The position numbers were made by a program, and so were the translations under genes. A DNA stretch of 64,000 nt, from assembly GCA_963590165.1 (NCBI GenBank), contig CAVANO010000032.1, positions 4,541 through 68,540 of the forward strand, in the 5' to 3' direction. Within the stretch, counting starts at the first letter, position 1. The number at the start of each line of letters is the position of its first letter. Below the pieces are notes generated by a model. The model searched no databases, was not told the origin of the DNA, and was given only the letters and a program-made list of their open reading frames with translations. Source of the stretch: UBA11524 sp963590165 (GTDB lineage: Bacteria; Bacillota; Clostridia; Christensenellales; Aristaeellaceae). Positions 32,346 to 41,635 of this stretch are shown here, in pieces.

Positions 32346-33626
32346 ATGTCCAACATCCATGAGCACACGCTGTCAAACGGAATGACGCTGCTTTGCTGGC
32401 CGCAGCGGCACCTTCACTCTCTGGCGTTCGGGCTGTACCTGAAGGGCGGACCGCTCTATGAAAATGAGCACACGCAGGGCATCAGCAATCTCCTGTCGCA
32501 TCTGTGCTTCCGCGCACTCGGCGGGCTGAACCGCGAGGGTCTGCAGCGCGAATTGAATCGCCTCGGCACGAGCATGGACGCAGATGTATACGATGAAGGG
32601 CTGGTGTTCCGGCTGAAGTGCCTGCCGCGCTTCTTTGATGCGGCGCTCGACCTGTTCCTGCGCTTCTTTGCCGGCACCCCATGGACGCCTGAGCAGATTT
32701 CGGCAGAAAAGCAGGTCGTATTGCGCCAGATGGAGGCGGAAGGCGAGGACTTGTTTGATGAGGCGGCGCGGCTCTTCCGCATGACGGGCAGCGGTGCATA
32801 TCCGGCGCTGGGCACGGAGGAAACCCTGTCCGCGCTGACGGAGGATGACATTGCACGGTGGCAGCAGCTGATTTTCCAGCCGCAGAATGCGTGCTTCGTG
32901 ATGGCAGGCAACTTTTCCGACGGCATGGAGCTGGCAGCGGTGGAGGTGCTCGAAGAGCTCAAAAACCATGATGCGCAGGCACCGTTTGCGCAGCCGCTGC
33001 CGATCGGCTTCTGCATGCGCGATGCGCAGAACGACCTGCTCGGCGAGGCGGAAGGGGATTTCGCCGCGGTGCAGCTGTCGTTTGATATTGACAGCGACCA
33101 GGTGTATCCCGTTGCCGCGGAGGTGCTGTCCACCATCACCGGCGGCAATGACGACAGCATGCTGTTTCAGGCGCTGCGCGAGGATCAGGCACTCGTGGCG
33201 GAGATTGAGTCGCAGATTGTCCGTGTCGGGCAGTTCAGCCGCCTTGTGATCCGCTATGATGTGCGGCAGGATTGGCTGCGCGATACGCTGACGAAAGTGT
33301 TTACGTACCTGCACCGGCTGACGATGTATGTTCGTCCGGCACGGCTGTATCAGCTGCGCACACAGTTCACGACGAATAACGCCATGCTGACGGACGATGC
33401 GCCGGGGCTGTGCGAGCGGCTGGGCTGGGCATGGATGAGCGGCGACAATTCGCAGGCTGACCTCGATGCGGCGGCTGCGCAGTACAGCGAGCTGACGGCG
33501 GAGGAGTTGCTTGACGCGGCACAGACCGTGTTCCGTCCCGAAAATCTGTCCATGACGATCGCGTACGATTCGCAGACAGTCGGGGACATTGTACCGCTGT
33601 TGGACGCATTGCGGAAGATGCTGTAA
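32346..33626 (+). CDS. M16-family peptidase homologue with degenerate zinc site
   Basis: About 426 residues of the insulinase/mitochondrial-processing-peptidase fold. The usual HxxEH zinc motif is expected in the GxxHFLEHxxF segment; here the aligned stretch near residue 45 is GISNLLSHLCF, so the first His is Asn and the catalytic Glu is Ser. The downstream Glu-containing segment EKQVVLRQMEAEGEDLFDEA is retained. It is therefore probably a non-catalytic subunit like YmfF-type partners, or a peptide-binding protein. No active partner is seen in the window. ATG 32346 (AAAGGAG at 12 nt) was chosen; TTG 32322 is an alternative. It is followed at 10 bp by the FHA gene. Confidence 0.88.
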   Translation: MSNIHEHTLSNGMTLLCWPQRHLHSLAFGLYLKGGPLYENEHTQGISNLLSHLCFRALGGLNREGLQRELNRLGTSMDADVYDEGLVFRLKCLPRFFDAALDLFLRFFAGTPWTPEQISAEKQVVLRQMEAEGEDLFDEAARLFRMTGSGAYPALGTEETLSALTEDDIARWQQLIFQPQNACFVMAGNFSDGMELAAVEVLEELKNHDAQAPFAQPLPIGFCMRDAQNDLLGEAEGDFAAVQLSFDIDSDQVYPVAAEVLSTITGGNDDSMLFQALREDQALVAEIESQIVRVGQFSRLVIRYDVRQDWLRDTLTKVFTYLHRLTMYVRPARLYQLRTQFTTNNAMLTDDAPGLCERLGWAWMSGDNSQADLDAAAAQYSELTAEELLDAAQTVFRPENLSMTIAYDSQTVGDIVPLLDALRKML

Positions 33627-33636
33627 GGAGCTTCAA

Positions 33637-34230
33637 ATGCCCACTGAAATCTACGAGATACTTTCGCTTGCCATGCGCTATGTGTTCGTGGCGTTCGGCG
33701 TGCTGATTGTTCTGCGCGCTTTCTGGTGGCTCTGGCGGGAGCACCTGATGCGTCAGCGCCGCCGCCGTGCGCTGCCTGATGCGGGGAGCATCGGCGAATT
33801 TGTCGTGGAGAGCGATTCGCCGTCCCTGCCGGCAGATACGCTGCTGTCCGTGCCGTCCGAGGGTATGCTCGGCAGCGTCCGCAGCTGCGACATTGTTGTG
33901 CCGGAAAGGGGCGTCCGCGCACGCCATCTGGACGTGTCCTTCCGCGACGGCGAAGGGCTTTACGTCATGCCGTGGCGTGGCTGCACCTGCGCGGTCGACG
34001 GCTATGAAATCGTCACGCATCGGGACAGCAAGGCGCATCCGCTTCAGCACAACAGCATTCTGGAAGTCGGGGAGGCGCGGCTGAGGCTGCGCGTGTTCGC
34101 CGGACTCGATGTGGAAGATGTGCATCGGTACGCAACGTTTATGCCGGATGGATATGATGAGTTTGTAATCGATAATGAAAGCAACAATCAAAATAAACAA
34201 AATTTAGAGAAATTCACGCAGAATGGATGA
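33637..34230 (+). CDS. Membrane-anchored FHA-domain protein
   Basis: 197 residues. One N-terminal membrane segment (YVFVAFGVLIVLRAFWWLW) is followed by a basic stretch RQRRRR and a forkhead-associated domain with VPSEGMLGSVRSCDIVVPERGVRARHLDV, the phospho-Thr-binding GxxxxxDI/RxH pattern being recognisable. FHA proteins beside ftsW and a class B PBP connect Ser/Thr kinase signalling to cell-wall synthesis. The last 20 residues (ESNNQNKQNLEKFTQNG) are Asn/Gln-rich and encoded by AT-rich DNA unlike the rest, suggesting the 3' end was replaced by an inserted segment. Start after AAGGAG at 6 nt. Confidence 0.88.
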   Translation: MPTEIYEILSLAMRYVFVAFGVLIVLRAFWWLWREHLMRQRRRRALPDAGSIGEFVVESDSPSLPADTLLSVPSEGMLGSVRSCDIVVPERGVRARHLDVSFRDGEGLYVMPWRGCTCAVDGYEIVTHRDSKAHPLQHNSILEVGEARLRLRVFAGLDVEDVHRYATFMPDGYDEFVIDNESNNQNKQNLEKFTQNG

Positions 34231-34236
34231 TACATT

Positions 34237-34470
34237 ATGACAGTATTAGAAAGAACAATCCAAGCACTAAAAAATCTTGGTGGGGAAGCAAATTACGCGC
34301 AAATCTATACAGAATATGAGCGACTATTAGGCAAAGCCATAACAGCTGGTCAAAAAGCAGGAATACGTGCTACGATCGAACGCAATTCATCAGATTCTGA
34401 CATGTTTTCAGGCGATGACATTTTTTATTCTGTTTATGGAAAAGGCTACGGCATATGGGGATTACGTTAA
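34237..34470 (+). CDS. Small winged-helix-like protein, apparent insert
   Basis: 77 residues in markedly AT-rich DNA. TVLERTIQALKNLGGEANYA and TIERNSSDSDMFSGDDIFYS resemble the N-terminal winged-helix (HARE-HTH/Mrr-N-like) domain found at the start of restriction endonucleases, ending in a Gly-rich GKGYGIWGL. No nuclease domain follows. It lies between the FHA gene and ftsW, normally adjacent genes, and its codon use (AAA, ATA, ACA, TTA) differs from both. It looks like a transferred fragment or a free-standing DNA-binding protein. Confidence 0.65.
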   Translation: MTVLERTIQALKNLGGEANYAQIYTEYERLLGKAITAGQKAGIRATIERNSSDSDMFSGDDIFYSVYGKGYGIWGLR

Positions 34471-34498
34471 TTTGTTATATTTCTAAGAGGTGATGAAG

Positions 34499-35758
34499 TT
34501 GGCGCGTGAACGCAATAACGGCGGGCGGAACCCGGGACGGGCGCTGTCCCATGCGGTTTCCGCCTTCTATATTGCCGCTTTTTTTCTGCTGTTTCTGCGC
34601 GATTTTCAGTGGCAGGCGCTTGCGTTTGCCGCATTCATTCCGCTGGCGAACGCGTTTGTCACCGGCTTTCTGCCGCGGCTGTTTCCGGTGGATAAACTGC
34701 TGCTGTCGCTGACGAATTTTCTTTGCGCACTCGGGTTGCTTGTTCTCTATGATACAAATCCGTCCTATGCGTACTCGCAGGCAGTCTATTATTTCATCGG
34801 GCTTGCGGCGATGGTCGTGTGCATCTACCTCATCCGCATCGGGCGCTCGTTCCGCCTGCTCGTCTGGCCGATGATGCTCTGCTCGCTTGTGCTGCTGGCG
34901 CTGCCGCTGTTCATCGGCAAGGAAACGTACGGCGCGAAGAACTGGTTCTATGTCGGCAGCGTGTCCGTTCAGCCAAGCGAAATTGTAAAACTCGCGCTCA
35001 TCATTGTCATCAGCCGTTTCATGGCGGACAGGCGATTTTGGCTCTGGGTGATTTTCGCTGTGGCATGCCTGGGGATGCTGATGCTTCAGGCTGACCTCGG
35101 CACGGCGCTGCTGTATTACGGCGTGGCACTCATGCTGTATTTCGCCTCATCCGGCAACTGGTTCATGATGCTCTGCGGCATCGGCGGCGGTGCTGGTGCG
35201 GCAGTCTTTGGCTATGCCGAATTTGCGCATGTCAAGAAGCGCGTTGCCATCTGGCTTGACCCGTGGAGCGACTATGACAACGCCGGTTATCAGATTATCC
35301 AGAGCCTCATGGCGATTGCAAGCGGCGGCGCACTCGGCGTCGGGCTCGGACTCGGCAGTCCGACCACCATCCCTGTGTATCACACAGACTTCATTTTCTC
35401 CGTCATCTGCGAACAGTTCGGCATGATTTTCGGCTTCTGCGTCCTGCTGATGTATGTCGCCATCATCTGGCGCGGCACGTCCATTGCGATTGCGGCGCGG
35501 ACACGCTTCCACGGGCTGCTGACCATGGGCTGCACGGCGATGATCGGTCTGCAGACGTTCATTATCATTGGCGGTGTCCTGAAACTGATTCCGCTGACCG
35601 GCGTAACGATGCCGTTCGTCAGCTACGGCGGCACGTCGCTCGTGTCATGTCTGTGCCTGATCGGGCTGATTCAGGGCGTTTCCAGCATCAATGAGGACGA
35701 TCTGGCGCGGGATGCCGACCTGGCGGACTACGGTGCGCAGGAAGAAGGTGCCCTATGA
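34499..35758 (+). CDS. FtsW/RodA/SpoVE-family glycan polymerase
   Basis: About 420 residues, ten membrane segments. The SEDS signature is clear: YGAKNWFYVGSVSVQPSEIVKL, LQADLGTALLYYG, GYQIIQSLMAIASGGALGVGLG and PFVSYGGTSL near the end. SEDS proteins polymerise lipid II with a partner class B PBP, which is the next gene and overlaps by 4 bp. TTG 34499 has the best spacing from GAGGTG; ATG 34493 gives two more residues. Confidence 0.93.
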   Translation: MARERNNGGRNPGRALSHAVSAFYIAAFFLLFLRDFQWQALAFAAFIPLANAFVTGFLPRLFPVDKLLLSLTNFLCALGLLVLYDTNPSYAYSQAVYYFIGLAAMVVCIYLIRIGRSFRLLVWPMMLCSLVLLALPLFIGKETYGAKNWFYVGSVSVQPSEIVKLALIIVISRFMADRRFWLWVIFAVACLGMLMLQADLGTALLYYGVALMLYFASSGNWFMMLCGIGGGAGAAVFGYAEFAHVKKRVAIWLDPWSDYDNAGYQIIQSLMAIASGGALGVGLGLGSPTTIPVYHTDFIFSVICEQFGMIFGFCVLLMYVAIIWRGTSIAIAARTRFHGLLTMGCTAMIGLQTFIIIGGVLKLIPLTGVTMPFVSYGGTSLVSCLCLIGLIQGVSSINEDDLARDADLADYGAQEEGAL

Positions 35759-37179
35759 AGCCGATGCGATTCAAATTCAAGCTCCTTGCGTTCTTCCTGT
35801 TTGCACTGTTTGCACTGCTGGGCGCGTACGGCATGTACAGCATCTCACTTTACGGCAACCGCTGGTTCACCTATGCGAAAAATCCGCGCGTTCGTACGCA
35901 GAAGGAAAACGTCATTCCCGGCGATATCCTTGACCGCAACGGCATTGTGCTGGCGACCAGCGATGTGGCGGATGACGGCACGGTCACGCGCGTTTATCAG
36001 GCGGATGAAACGGCACGCCGTGCGGTTGTGCATCTGCTGGGTGATTCTGACGGACAGATTGCCAACGGCGTTGAATCGTTCCAGACGGCTTATCTGTACG
36101 GCTTTCAGACGGGTATCTGGGAGCGGATTCAGGCACTCGTGACCGGACAGAAACGTCACGGCGACAACATCACGCTGACGGTCGACAGCGAACTTTGCAC
36201 GACAATCCTCAAATCCTTCAAGAGCCGTGCATCAGGGCATGACGGTGCCGCATTCGTCATGAATTACGAGACCGGCGAGGTGCTCGCAATGGTCAGCCTG
36301 CCGAATTTCGACCCGAACGACACGGGCAGCGTGTCTTCCTCTTCCAACGCCTACTGGAACCGAGTCACGCAGAACCAGTATACGCCCGGCAGCACGTTCA
36401 AGGTCGTTACCGCTGCTGCCGAGCTGCGTATCAACCCGTCCGCGCAGACCGTGCAGATTCAGTGCACCGGCAATCTGAGTGTTGACGGACAGGTGATTCA
36501 CGATTTCGGCTCCACCAGCCACGGCGTGATCAGCCTGAAAACCGCCTTCATCCGCTCGTGCAATAATGCCTTTGCGCAGTACGCGCTGTCGATGGGGGAC
36601 AAGGCACTGCGCGAAACGGCGGAGCAGTTCGGCTTCAACGACAACTTTCTGTTCCGCGATCTTGTCGTCGAGAACAGCGCCTATCCGACAACCGACCGCA
36701 CGAACTTCAACATCGCCATGAGCGGCTTCGGACAGTCTGCTATTACCGCGACACCCGTGCACCTGTGCATGATTGCCGCGGCAGTTGCCAATGGCGGCGT
36801 CATGATGGAGCCTTCGCTGATTGCAAGCGTTGTCAGCCCGTCCGGCACGGTGCGGTACACTTTTTCCAGCCGCGTTTACCGTACGGCGATGACGGAGAGC
36901 ATCGCAGCGACGCTTGATGAGTACATGGAGGTCGTTGTCACCAGCGGCACAGGCACGAAAGCAGCTGTCAGCGGACTGACCATCTGCGGCAAGACCGGCA
37001 GCGCGGAAACGTCGCTCAATGGGCAGGACGTCACGAACGGGCTGTTCATCGGCTACTGCAAGGAACTGCCTTACGCGGTCTGCGTGGTGGTGGAGAGCAT
37101 TGCGGACGGGCAGGGCGGCGGCAGCACCGCGGCACCCATTGCGAGGGATATTTTTCAATATCTGAAAAATATGGAGTAA
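35755..37179 (+). CDS. Class B penicillin-binding protein (peptidoglycan transpeptidase)
   Basis: 474 residues. A signal anchor FFLFALFALLGAYGMYSISL is followed by a short dimerisation segment and the transpeptidase domain, with catalytic Ser in TPGSTFKVVTAAAEL (SxxK), SCNNAF (SxN) and CGKTGSAET (KTG). No PASTA domains. It partners the preceding SEDS polymerase for elongation, division or sporulation; the short form without PASTA resembles the PbpA of FHA-FtsW-PbpA operons. Overlaps ftsW by 4 bp. Confidence 0.94.
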   Translation: MKPMRFKFKLLAFFLFALFALLGAYGMYSISLYGNRWFTYAKNPRVRTQKENVIPGDILDRNGIVLATSDVADDGTVTRVYQADETARRAVVHLLGDSDGQIANGVESFQTAYLYGFQTGIWERIQALVTGQKRHGDNITLTVDSELCTTILKSFKSRASGHDGAAFVMNYETGEVLAMVSLPNFDPNDTGSVSSSSNAYWNRVTQNQYTPGSTFKVVTAAAELRINPSAQTVQIQCTGNLSVDGQVIHDFGSTSHGVISLKTAFIRSCNNAFAQYALSMGDKALRETAEQFGFNDNFLFRDLVVENSAYPTTDRTNFNIAMSGFGQSAITATPVHLCMIAAAVANGGVMMEPSLIASVVSPSGTVRYTFSSRVYRTAMTESIAATLDEYMEVVVTSGTGTKAAVSGLTICGKTGSAETSLNGQDVTNGLFIGYCKELPYAVCVVVESIADGQGGGSTAAPIARDIFQYLKNME

Positions 37180-37232
37180 GGGATACTTGGCAGGGATTTC
37201 GCTGAATTTGTCCTTTTTTCCCTTTCATCATC

Positions 37233-37271
37233 AAAAAAGAGCAGGACTGTCTATACAGCCCTGCTTTTTTT
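37233..37271. terminator. Bidirectional terminator
   Basis: AAAAAAGAGCAGG-A-CTGT pairs with ACAG-C-CCTGCTTTTTTT around CTAT. It separates convergent pbp and the small CxxC gene. Confidence 0.92.
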
Positions 37272-37461
37272 ATTGAAATAAGGTGCAGCCCATTTCGCGG
37301 AATTCGGCTGCCTTTTGAAGGAGCATATCTTCCGTAACGCCGAATTTCTTCGATAGGCATTTAAGGCAAAGAAAGGACACGGCGCCGCGGTTGATGAGCT
37401 TTTTCGTCAGCGCAATTTCAACGCTTTGCAGCTGCCGGCGGCACTGCATGCACTCAGGCAT
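37270..37461 (-). CDS. Small CxxC protein of unknown function
   Basis: 63 residues, MPECMQCRRQLQSVEIALTK with a second pair FLCLKCLSKKFG, so likely one zinc site (CxxC...CxxC). The start overlaps the end of the alpha-galactosidase gene by 8 bp, suggesting coupling, though no role in galactoside use is apparent. I do not recognise the family beyond a general zinc-ribbon type. Confidence 0.7.
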   Translation of the reverse strand: MPECMQCRRQLQSVEIALTKKLINRGAVSFLCLKCLSKKFGVTEDMLLQKAAEFREMGCTLFQ

Positions 37462-38641
37462 TTTCCTTCACCAGATGGCAGAGGTACAGGCGGCTGTCAT
37501 GCCCGTTGATGTGCGGATTGAAGAAGTCTTTCTGCGGACCGATATGTTCGCCGGAATACACGTCCGTCATATCGAGCAGAACGCCGCTTGTCACGGGCAG
37601 ACCCATGTCGGCAAACTCGGCGTGCACCTCGGCAGCAGAAACGGCGAGGTTGGCGTAGAAGAGAGCAAACTCGTTGTCTGAAAGGTGGCGCAGGAGGACA
37701 AACGCGGTGTCTGCCGGATGAATCCACGGATCCTGAGGATTTTCAGGATTCGGTATGCAGACGCTGTCGCGGCGGACGATGTACGGCGCGCGGCATTCGA
37801 GATCCTGGTCGATGCGCAGCAGCGCGGGATTGAGCATCAGCGCGCGGTATTCCGGCGCGAGGGTGCGCAGGTCGGCACCCATCATCAGCGGCACACCGCA
37901 AAGGCACCACAGCGTGAACTGCAGGCGGTATTCCTCAAACGTGCAGACCTTGCCGAAGCCGACATTGCCCTTGCCGCACATGCCGACCGTCAGCATATCC
38001 ATATCGTTGAAGCAGTGGTTGCCGCTCATGCAGAGCTTGCTCAGCTGGCTTTTGACGATGTCGGTGAAGGACACGAAGTTATCCATGATGTCGCCGGTGG
38101 AGCGGTACATGTGGGCACCGATGGAGCGCATCCATTCGCCGGGTTCCTCCATGCCCCAGTTGCAGGCGGAGAAGAGAATCTCACGCCCGGTCGCCTTGAG
38201 CGCCATGGACATGGTCAGGTAGCGCATCTTGCAGTTGCCGGAATTCGGGAAATTGCAATAGTCGTATTTCAGGAAGTCAACGCCCCAGTCCGCGAAGGTC
38301 TGCGCGTCGATAAATTCATGGTCGTAGCTGCCGGGATAGCCGGCGCAGGTGCGCGCACCGGCGCAGGAGTACATGCCGAATTTCAGTCCCTTGCTGTGGA
38401 CATAATCGGCAACGGCCTTCATGTCGTTCGGAAATTTTTCGGGGTCAGGGACGATTCGGCCGTCCGCGCCGCGCTGACGAAGACTCCAGCAGTCATCAAT
38501 GACCAGATACTCATAGCCCGCATCGCGGTAGCCCTGCGAGACCATCAGGTCGGCCATCTGATGAATCAGCTCCTCATTGATGTTGGAGCCGAATGTGTTC
38601 CATGAATTCCAGCCCATAGGCGGTGTTTGCGCAAGTGTCAT
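37454..38641 (-). CDS. GH27-family alpha-galactosidase
   Basis: 395 residues, start at the ATG after GGAGGATACCA. TPPMGWNSWNTFG at residues 6-18 and YEYLVIDDCWSLRQRG are diagnostic of GH27; the nucleophile Asp is in FLKYDYCNFP at about 129, and the acid/base Asp lies in the RSTGDIMDN region. No signal peptide, so it acts in the cytoplasm on imported oligosaccharides such as raffinose or melibiose. It is divergent from the arabinofuranosidase gene. Confidence 0.95.
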   Translation of the reverse strand: MTLAQTPPMGWNSWNTFGSNINEELIHQMADLMVSQGYRDAGYEYLVIDDCWSLRQRGADGRIVPDPEKFPNDMKAVADYVHSKGLKFGMYSCAGARTCAGYPGSYDHEFIDAQTFADWGVDFLKYDYCNFPNSGNCKMRYLTMSMALKATGREILFSACNWGMEEPGEWMRSIGAHMYRSTGDIMDNFVSFTDIVKSQLSKLCMSGNHCFNDMDMLTVGMCGKGNVGFGKVCTFEEYRLQFTLWCLCGVPLMMGADLRTLAPEYRALMLNPALLRIDQDLECRAPYIVRRDSVCIPNPENPQDPWIHPADTAFVLLRHLSDNEFALFYANLAVSAAEVHAEFADMGLPVTSGVLLDMTDVYSGEHIGPQKDFFNPHINGHDSRLYLCHLVKENA

Positions 38642-38883
38642 TGGTATCCTCCGTTCCTCCTGCTCAGGCAGGGCATTGTGATGGATGTGCGGTTGATTCT
38701 TTCGCCGAAGGATTGAAAATCCCTGCTGACCAATCAGCGTCAAAAAAATATTTTTTCGCAGGGAAAATGAAAAAGGACTTTCAGGGTGATTGTCGAATCA
38801 AAATCGACGATTCGGGCAGTTTTGCTCCTGAAAAGGGCATGCCGCCCACAGTGCATTTTGTTTGAGGAGGAACTTGACGCACC

Positions 38884-40386
38884 ATGAAAAAGGCAACCAT
38901 GATTCTGGATAAGGACTATGTCATTTCGCAGGTCGATCAGCGCCTGTACGGCTCGTTTATTGAGCATCTCGGACGCGCAGTGTATACGGGCATCTATGAG
39001 CCGGGTCATCCTGAGGCGGATGAACAGGGTTTCCGCCGCGATGTGCTGTCGCTGGTGAAGAAGCTGAATGTGCCGGTTGTGCGGTATCCGGGCGGCAACT
39101 TCGTTTCCGGCTTCCGCTGGGAGGATTCCATCGGCCCGAAGAGCGAACGTCCCGCACGCCTTGATTTGGCGTGGAAGACAACCGAACCGAACACGTTCGG
39201 GCTGCATGAATTTGTTGACTGGGCGAAGAAGGCAAATACGGATGTCATGTACGCCGTCAACCTCGGCACGCGCGGCATCCTCGATGCGCAGTATGTGGTC
39301 GAATACTGCAATCATGCGTCCGGCACGGCGTGGAGCGACCTGCGCATCAAGAACGGCGCGAAGGAGCCTTTTAACATCAAGCTCTGGTGCCTCGGCAATG
39401 AGATGGACGGTCCGTGGCAGACCGGCGCAAAGACCGCCTACGAGTACGGCCGCAAGGCAAATGAGGCCGCAAAGGTGATGAAGTGGGTCGACCCCACCAT
39501 CGAGACGGTCGCATGCGGGTCCTCCAGCACGAATATGCCGACGTTCGGCACATGGGAGCATGAGGTGCTCATGCAGAGCTACGACAATGTCGACTATGTG
39601 TCGCTGCACCGCTATTACGGCAATCCGCACAACGATACGCAGGACTTCCTTGCATCGACGATGGACTTGGATGACTTCATCAAGACGGTCGCCGCCATCT
39701 GTGACGCGGTCAAGGGTACGAAACATTCCAAGAAGACGGTCAACCTGTCATTGGACGAGTGGAACGTGTGGTATCACTCGAATGATCAGGATCAGAGCCT
39801 GTACAAGAACAAGCCCTGGGGCACCGCGCTGCACCTGCTTGAGGATGTCTACAACTTCGAGGACGCGCTGCTGGTTGGTCTGATGCTCATCACGATGCTG
39901 CGCAATGCTGACCGCGTCAAGATCGGCTGTCTCGCGCAGCTGGTCAACGTCATTGCACCGATTATGACGCGCGAAAACGGCGGTGCATGGGCGCAGACCA
40001 TCTTCTACCCGATGATGGATGCATCGAAGTACGGGCGCGGCAAGTCGCTTCTGCCGCAAATCGTCTGCGGCAAGCACGACACGAAGCATTTTTCTGCTGT
40101 GCCGGACATGGATGCCGCCGCAACGATGGACGAAGAGGGCAATGTCACTGTATTCGCCGTCAACCGCGACCTCAGCGAGCCGATGACGCTGTCGCTCGAT
40201 CTGCGTTCCTTCGACTGCTTGCATCCGGTTATGCACTCCGTGCTGCATCATGATGATATGAAGGCAGTTAACACCGAGGAAGCGCCGAATACGGTCATGC
40301 CGGTGGAAGTGCCCTGCCCGAAGGATGGGGAGGACATCATTCTGCCTGCCGCAAGCTGGAATGTGATTCGCTTCGCAAAAGCCTGA
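38884..40386 (+). CDS. GH51-family alpha-L-arabinofuranosidase
   Basis: 500 residues. FIEHLGRAVYTGIYEPGHPE opens the barrel; the acid/base Glu is in LWCLGNEMDGPWQ at about residue 174 and the nucleophile Glu in SLDEWNVWYHS at about 292; a C-terminal beta domain follows. No signal peptide. It releases arabinose from imported arabinan or arabinoxylan oligosaccharides. Ribosome site GAGGAGGAACTTGACGCACC. It lies 242 bp from the divergent GH27 gene. No transporter or regulator of this pathway is directly adjacent. Confidence 0.95.
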   Translation: MKKATMILDKDYVISQVDQRLYGSFIEHLGRAVYTGIYEPGHPEADEQGFRRDVLSLVKKLNVPVVRYPGGNFVSGFRWEDSIGPKSERPARLDLAWKTTEPNTFGLHEFVDWAKKANTDVMYAVNLGTRGILDAQYVVEYCNHASGTAWSDLRIKNGAKEPFNIKLWCLGNEMDGPWQTGAKTAYEYGRKANEAAKVMKWVDPTIETVACGSSSTNMPTFGTWEHEVLMQSYDNVDYVSLHRYYGNPHNDTQDFLASTMDLDDFIKTVAAICDAVKGTKHSKKTVNLSLDEWNVWYHSNDQDQSLYKNKPWGTALHLLEDVYNFEDALLVGLMLITMLRNADRVKIGCLAQLVNVIAPIMTRENGGAWAQTIFYPMMDASKYGRGKSLLPQIVCGKHDTKHFSAVPDMDAAATMDEEGNVTVFAVNRDLSEPMTLSLDLRSFDCLHPVMHSVLHHDDMKAVNTEEAPNTVMPVEVPCPKDGEDIILPAASWNVIRFAKA

Positions 40387-40424
40387 TACGCTGCACGCGG
40401 AACCTGTATGCAAACGGCGGGCCT

Positions 40425-40514
40425 CAATCGCGCAACGGGTCAAGGGGGGGGACTTCGTCCCTTTTCCTGACCCTGCACCCTGCAAGGGTCTTCGACCCTT
40501 GCTCTTTTTTTGTG
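40425..40514 (+). terminator. Terminator region with two triloop hairpins after the GH51 gene
   Basis: An outer GGGTCAAGG/CCTGACCC pairing encloses GGGAC-TTC-GTCCC (40449-40461); next is CAAGGGTC-TTC-GACCCTTG (40483-40501) then CTCTTTTTTT. The second hairpin is a good terminator. The 18 bases ACTTCGTCCCTTTTCCTG recur in reverse after galE (44488-44471). Confidence 0.85.
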
Positions 40515-40522
40515 TGAGGAAA

Positions 40523-41560
40523 TTAGTCAAAGAGATAGCCTTTGACAACCTTCAGCGTGTTCCATGCGCCATCGATATGGCTGCGCTCATAGCCGTGGGA
40601 TGCGTACACACCCGCGCCGATGAGCCCATGACGGATGTCGTAGCCTGCACGGAGCGTCGCTTCAACGTCCGAACCGTAATGCGGATACACATCGACGGCG
40701 TAATCTGCCTGTTCGCGCTTTGCTGCGAGAATCAGCTTCTTGACGACCTCGTAGCTGTACGGACCGGCAGAGTCCTTCGCGCAGATGGACACCTGACGCT
40801 CGGTGCACTGAATGCCTTCGCCGACGCAGCCCATGTCCAGCGAAATTGCTTCGGTCACGCCAGCCGGCACGGAAGCGGAGCCGCCGTGACCGACCTCCTC
40901 GTAAACTGTCACGTGAATGTACACGCGGCGCTTGGGCGTGAGGTGTTCGTCTTTCAGGTGCTGCGCGAATGCCATCAGGATGCCGACGGACAGTTTGTCA
41001 TCAAGGAAGCGGCTCTTGATATATCCGCTCGCGGTGATACGGCTGCGCGGGTCGAAGCAGACGAAGTCGCCGACATCGATGCCGAGTTTGCGGACATCCT
41101 CGACGGAATGCACGTCTTCATCCAGCACGACCTCGACCGTGTCAAACGTGCGCGCAGTGGTGCTGTAATTGCCGTTGACGTGGGTAGAGGCATTGCAGAG
41201 CTGCACGGTACCTTCGACAGCGCCGTCGAACTTGGTGATGACGCGGACGTTCTCCGCCTCGGCATTGTTGGCATTCATGCCGCCGAGGTTGGTGATGCGC
41301 AGACGGCCGTTGCTCTTGATTTCAGCGACCATGCCGCCGAGGGTATCGGTATGCGCTTCGAGGAGGAGCGCGTCGGATGCGTCTTCGCCGCCGAGATCGA
41401 TGAGGACGCCGCCCTTTTGCGTCAGGTGCGCTTCATAACCCATCTGGGTGAAGATCTCGGCAACGGCGTTGACGGCATCGGCAGTATAGCCGGTCGGGCT
41501 ATCGATTTTGAGAAGCTCCATGGTTCTTTGGAGCGCAAGCTCTGCGTATTTACGGTTCAT
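40523..41560 (-). CDS. M42-family aminopeptidase (FrvX/glutamyl-aminopeptidase type)
   Basis: 345 residues, start at the ATG after AAAGGAGATCACCTAC. LLEAHTDTLGGMVAEI carries the first metal His and Asp, FLDDKLSVGILMAFAQ the bridging Asp, and YEEVGHGGSAS the catalytic Glu pair; VYPHYGSDVEATLRAG and a late HGYERSHIDG supply further ligands. This is a cytoplasmic cobalt/zinc aminopeptidase forming dodecamers in family members. Confidence 0.92.
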   Translation of the reverse strand: MNRKYAELALQRTMELLKIDSPTGYTADAVNAVAEIFTQMGYEAHLTQKGGVLIDLGGEDASDALLLEAHTDTLGGMVAEIKSNGRLRITNLGGMNANNAEAENVRVITKFDGAVEGTVQLCNASTHVNGNYSTTARTFDTVEVVLDEDVHSVEDVRKLGIDVGDFVCFDPRSRITASGYIKSRFLDDKLSVGILMAFAQHLKDEHLTPKRRVYIHVTVYEEVGHGGSASVPAGVTEAISLDMGCVGEGIQCTERQVSICAKDSAGPYSYEVVKKLILAAKREQADYAVDVYPHYGSDVEATLRAGYDIRHGLIGAGVYASHGYERSHIDGAWNTLKVVKGYLFD

Positions 41561-41635
41561 GTAGGTGATCTCCTTTTCTATGGATGATTGGGCGTGGTTG
41601 CAAAGTGGCATTTTCGGACTAAGTTATGTTTCGGC

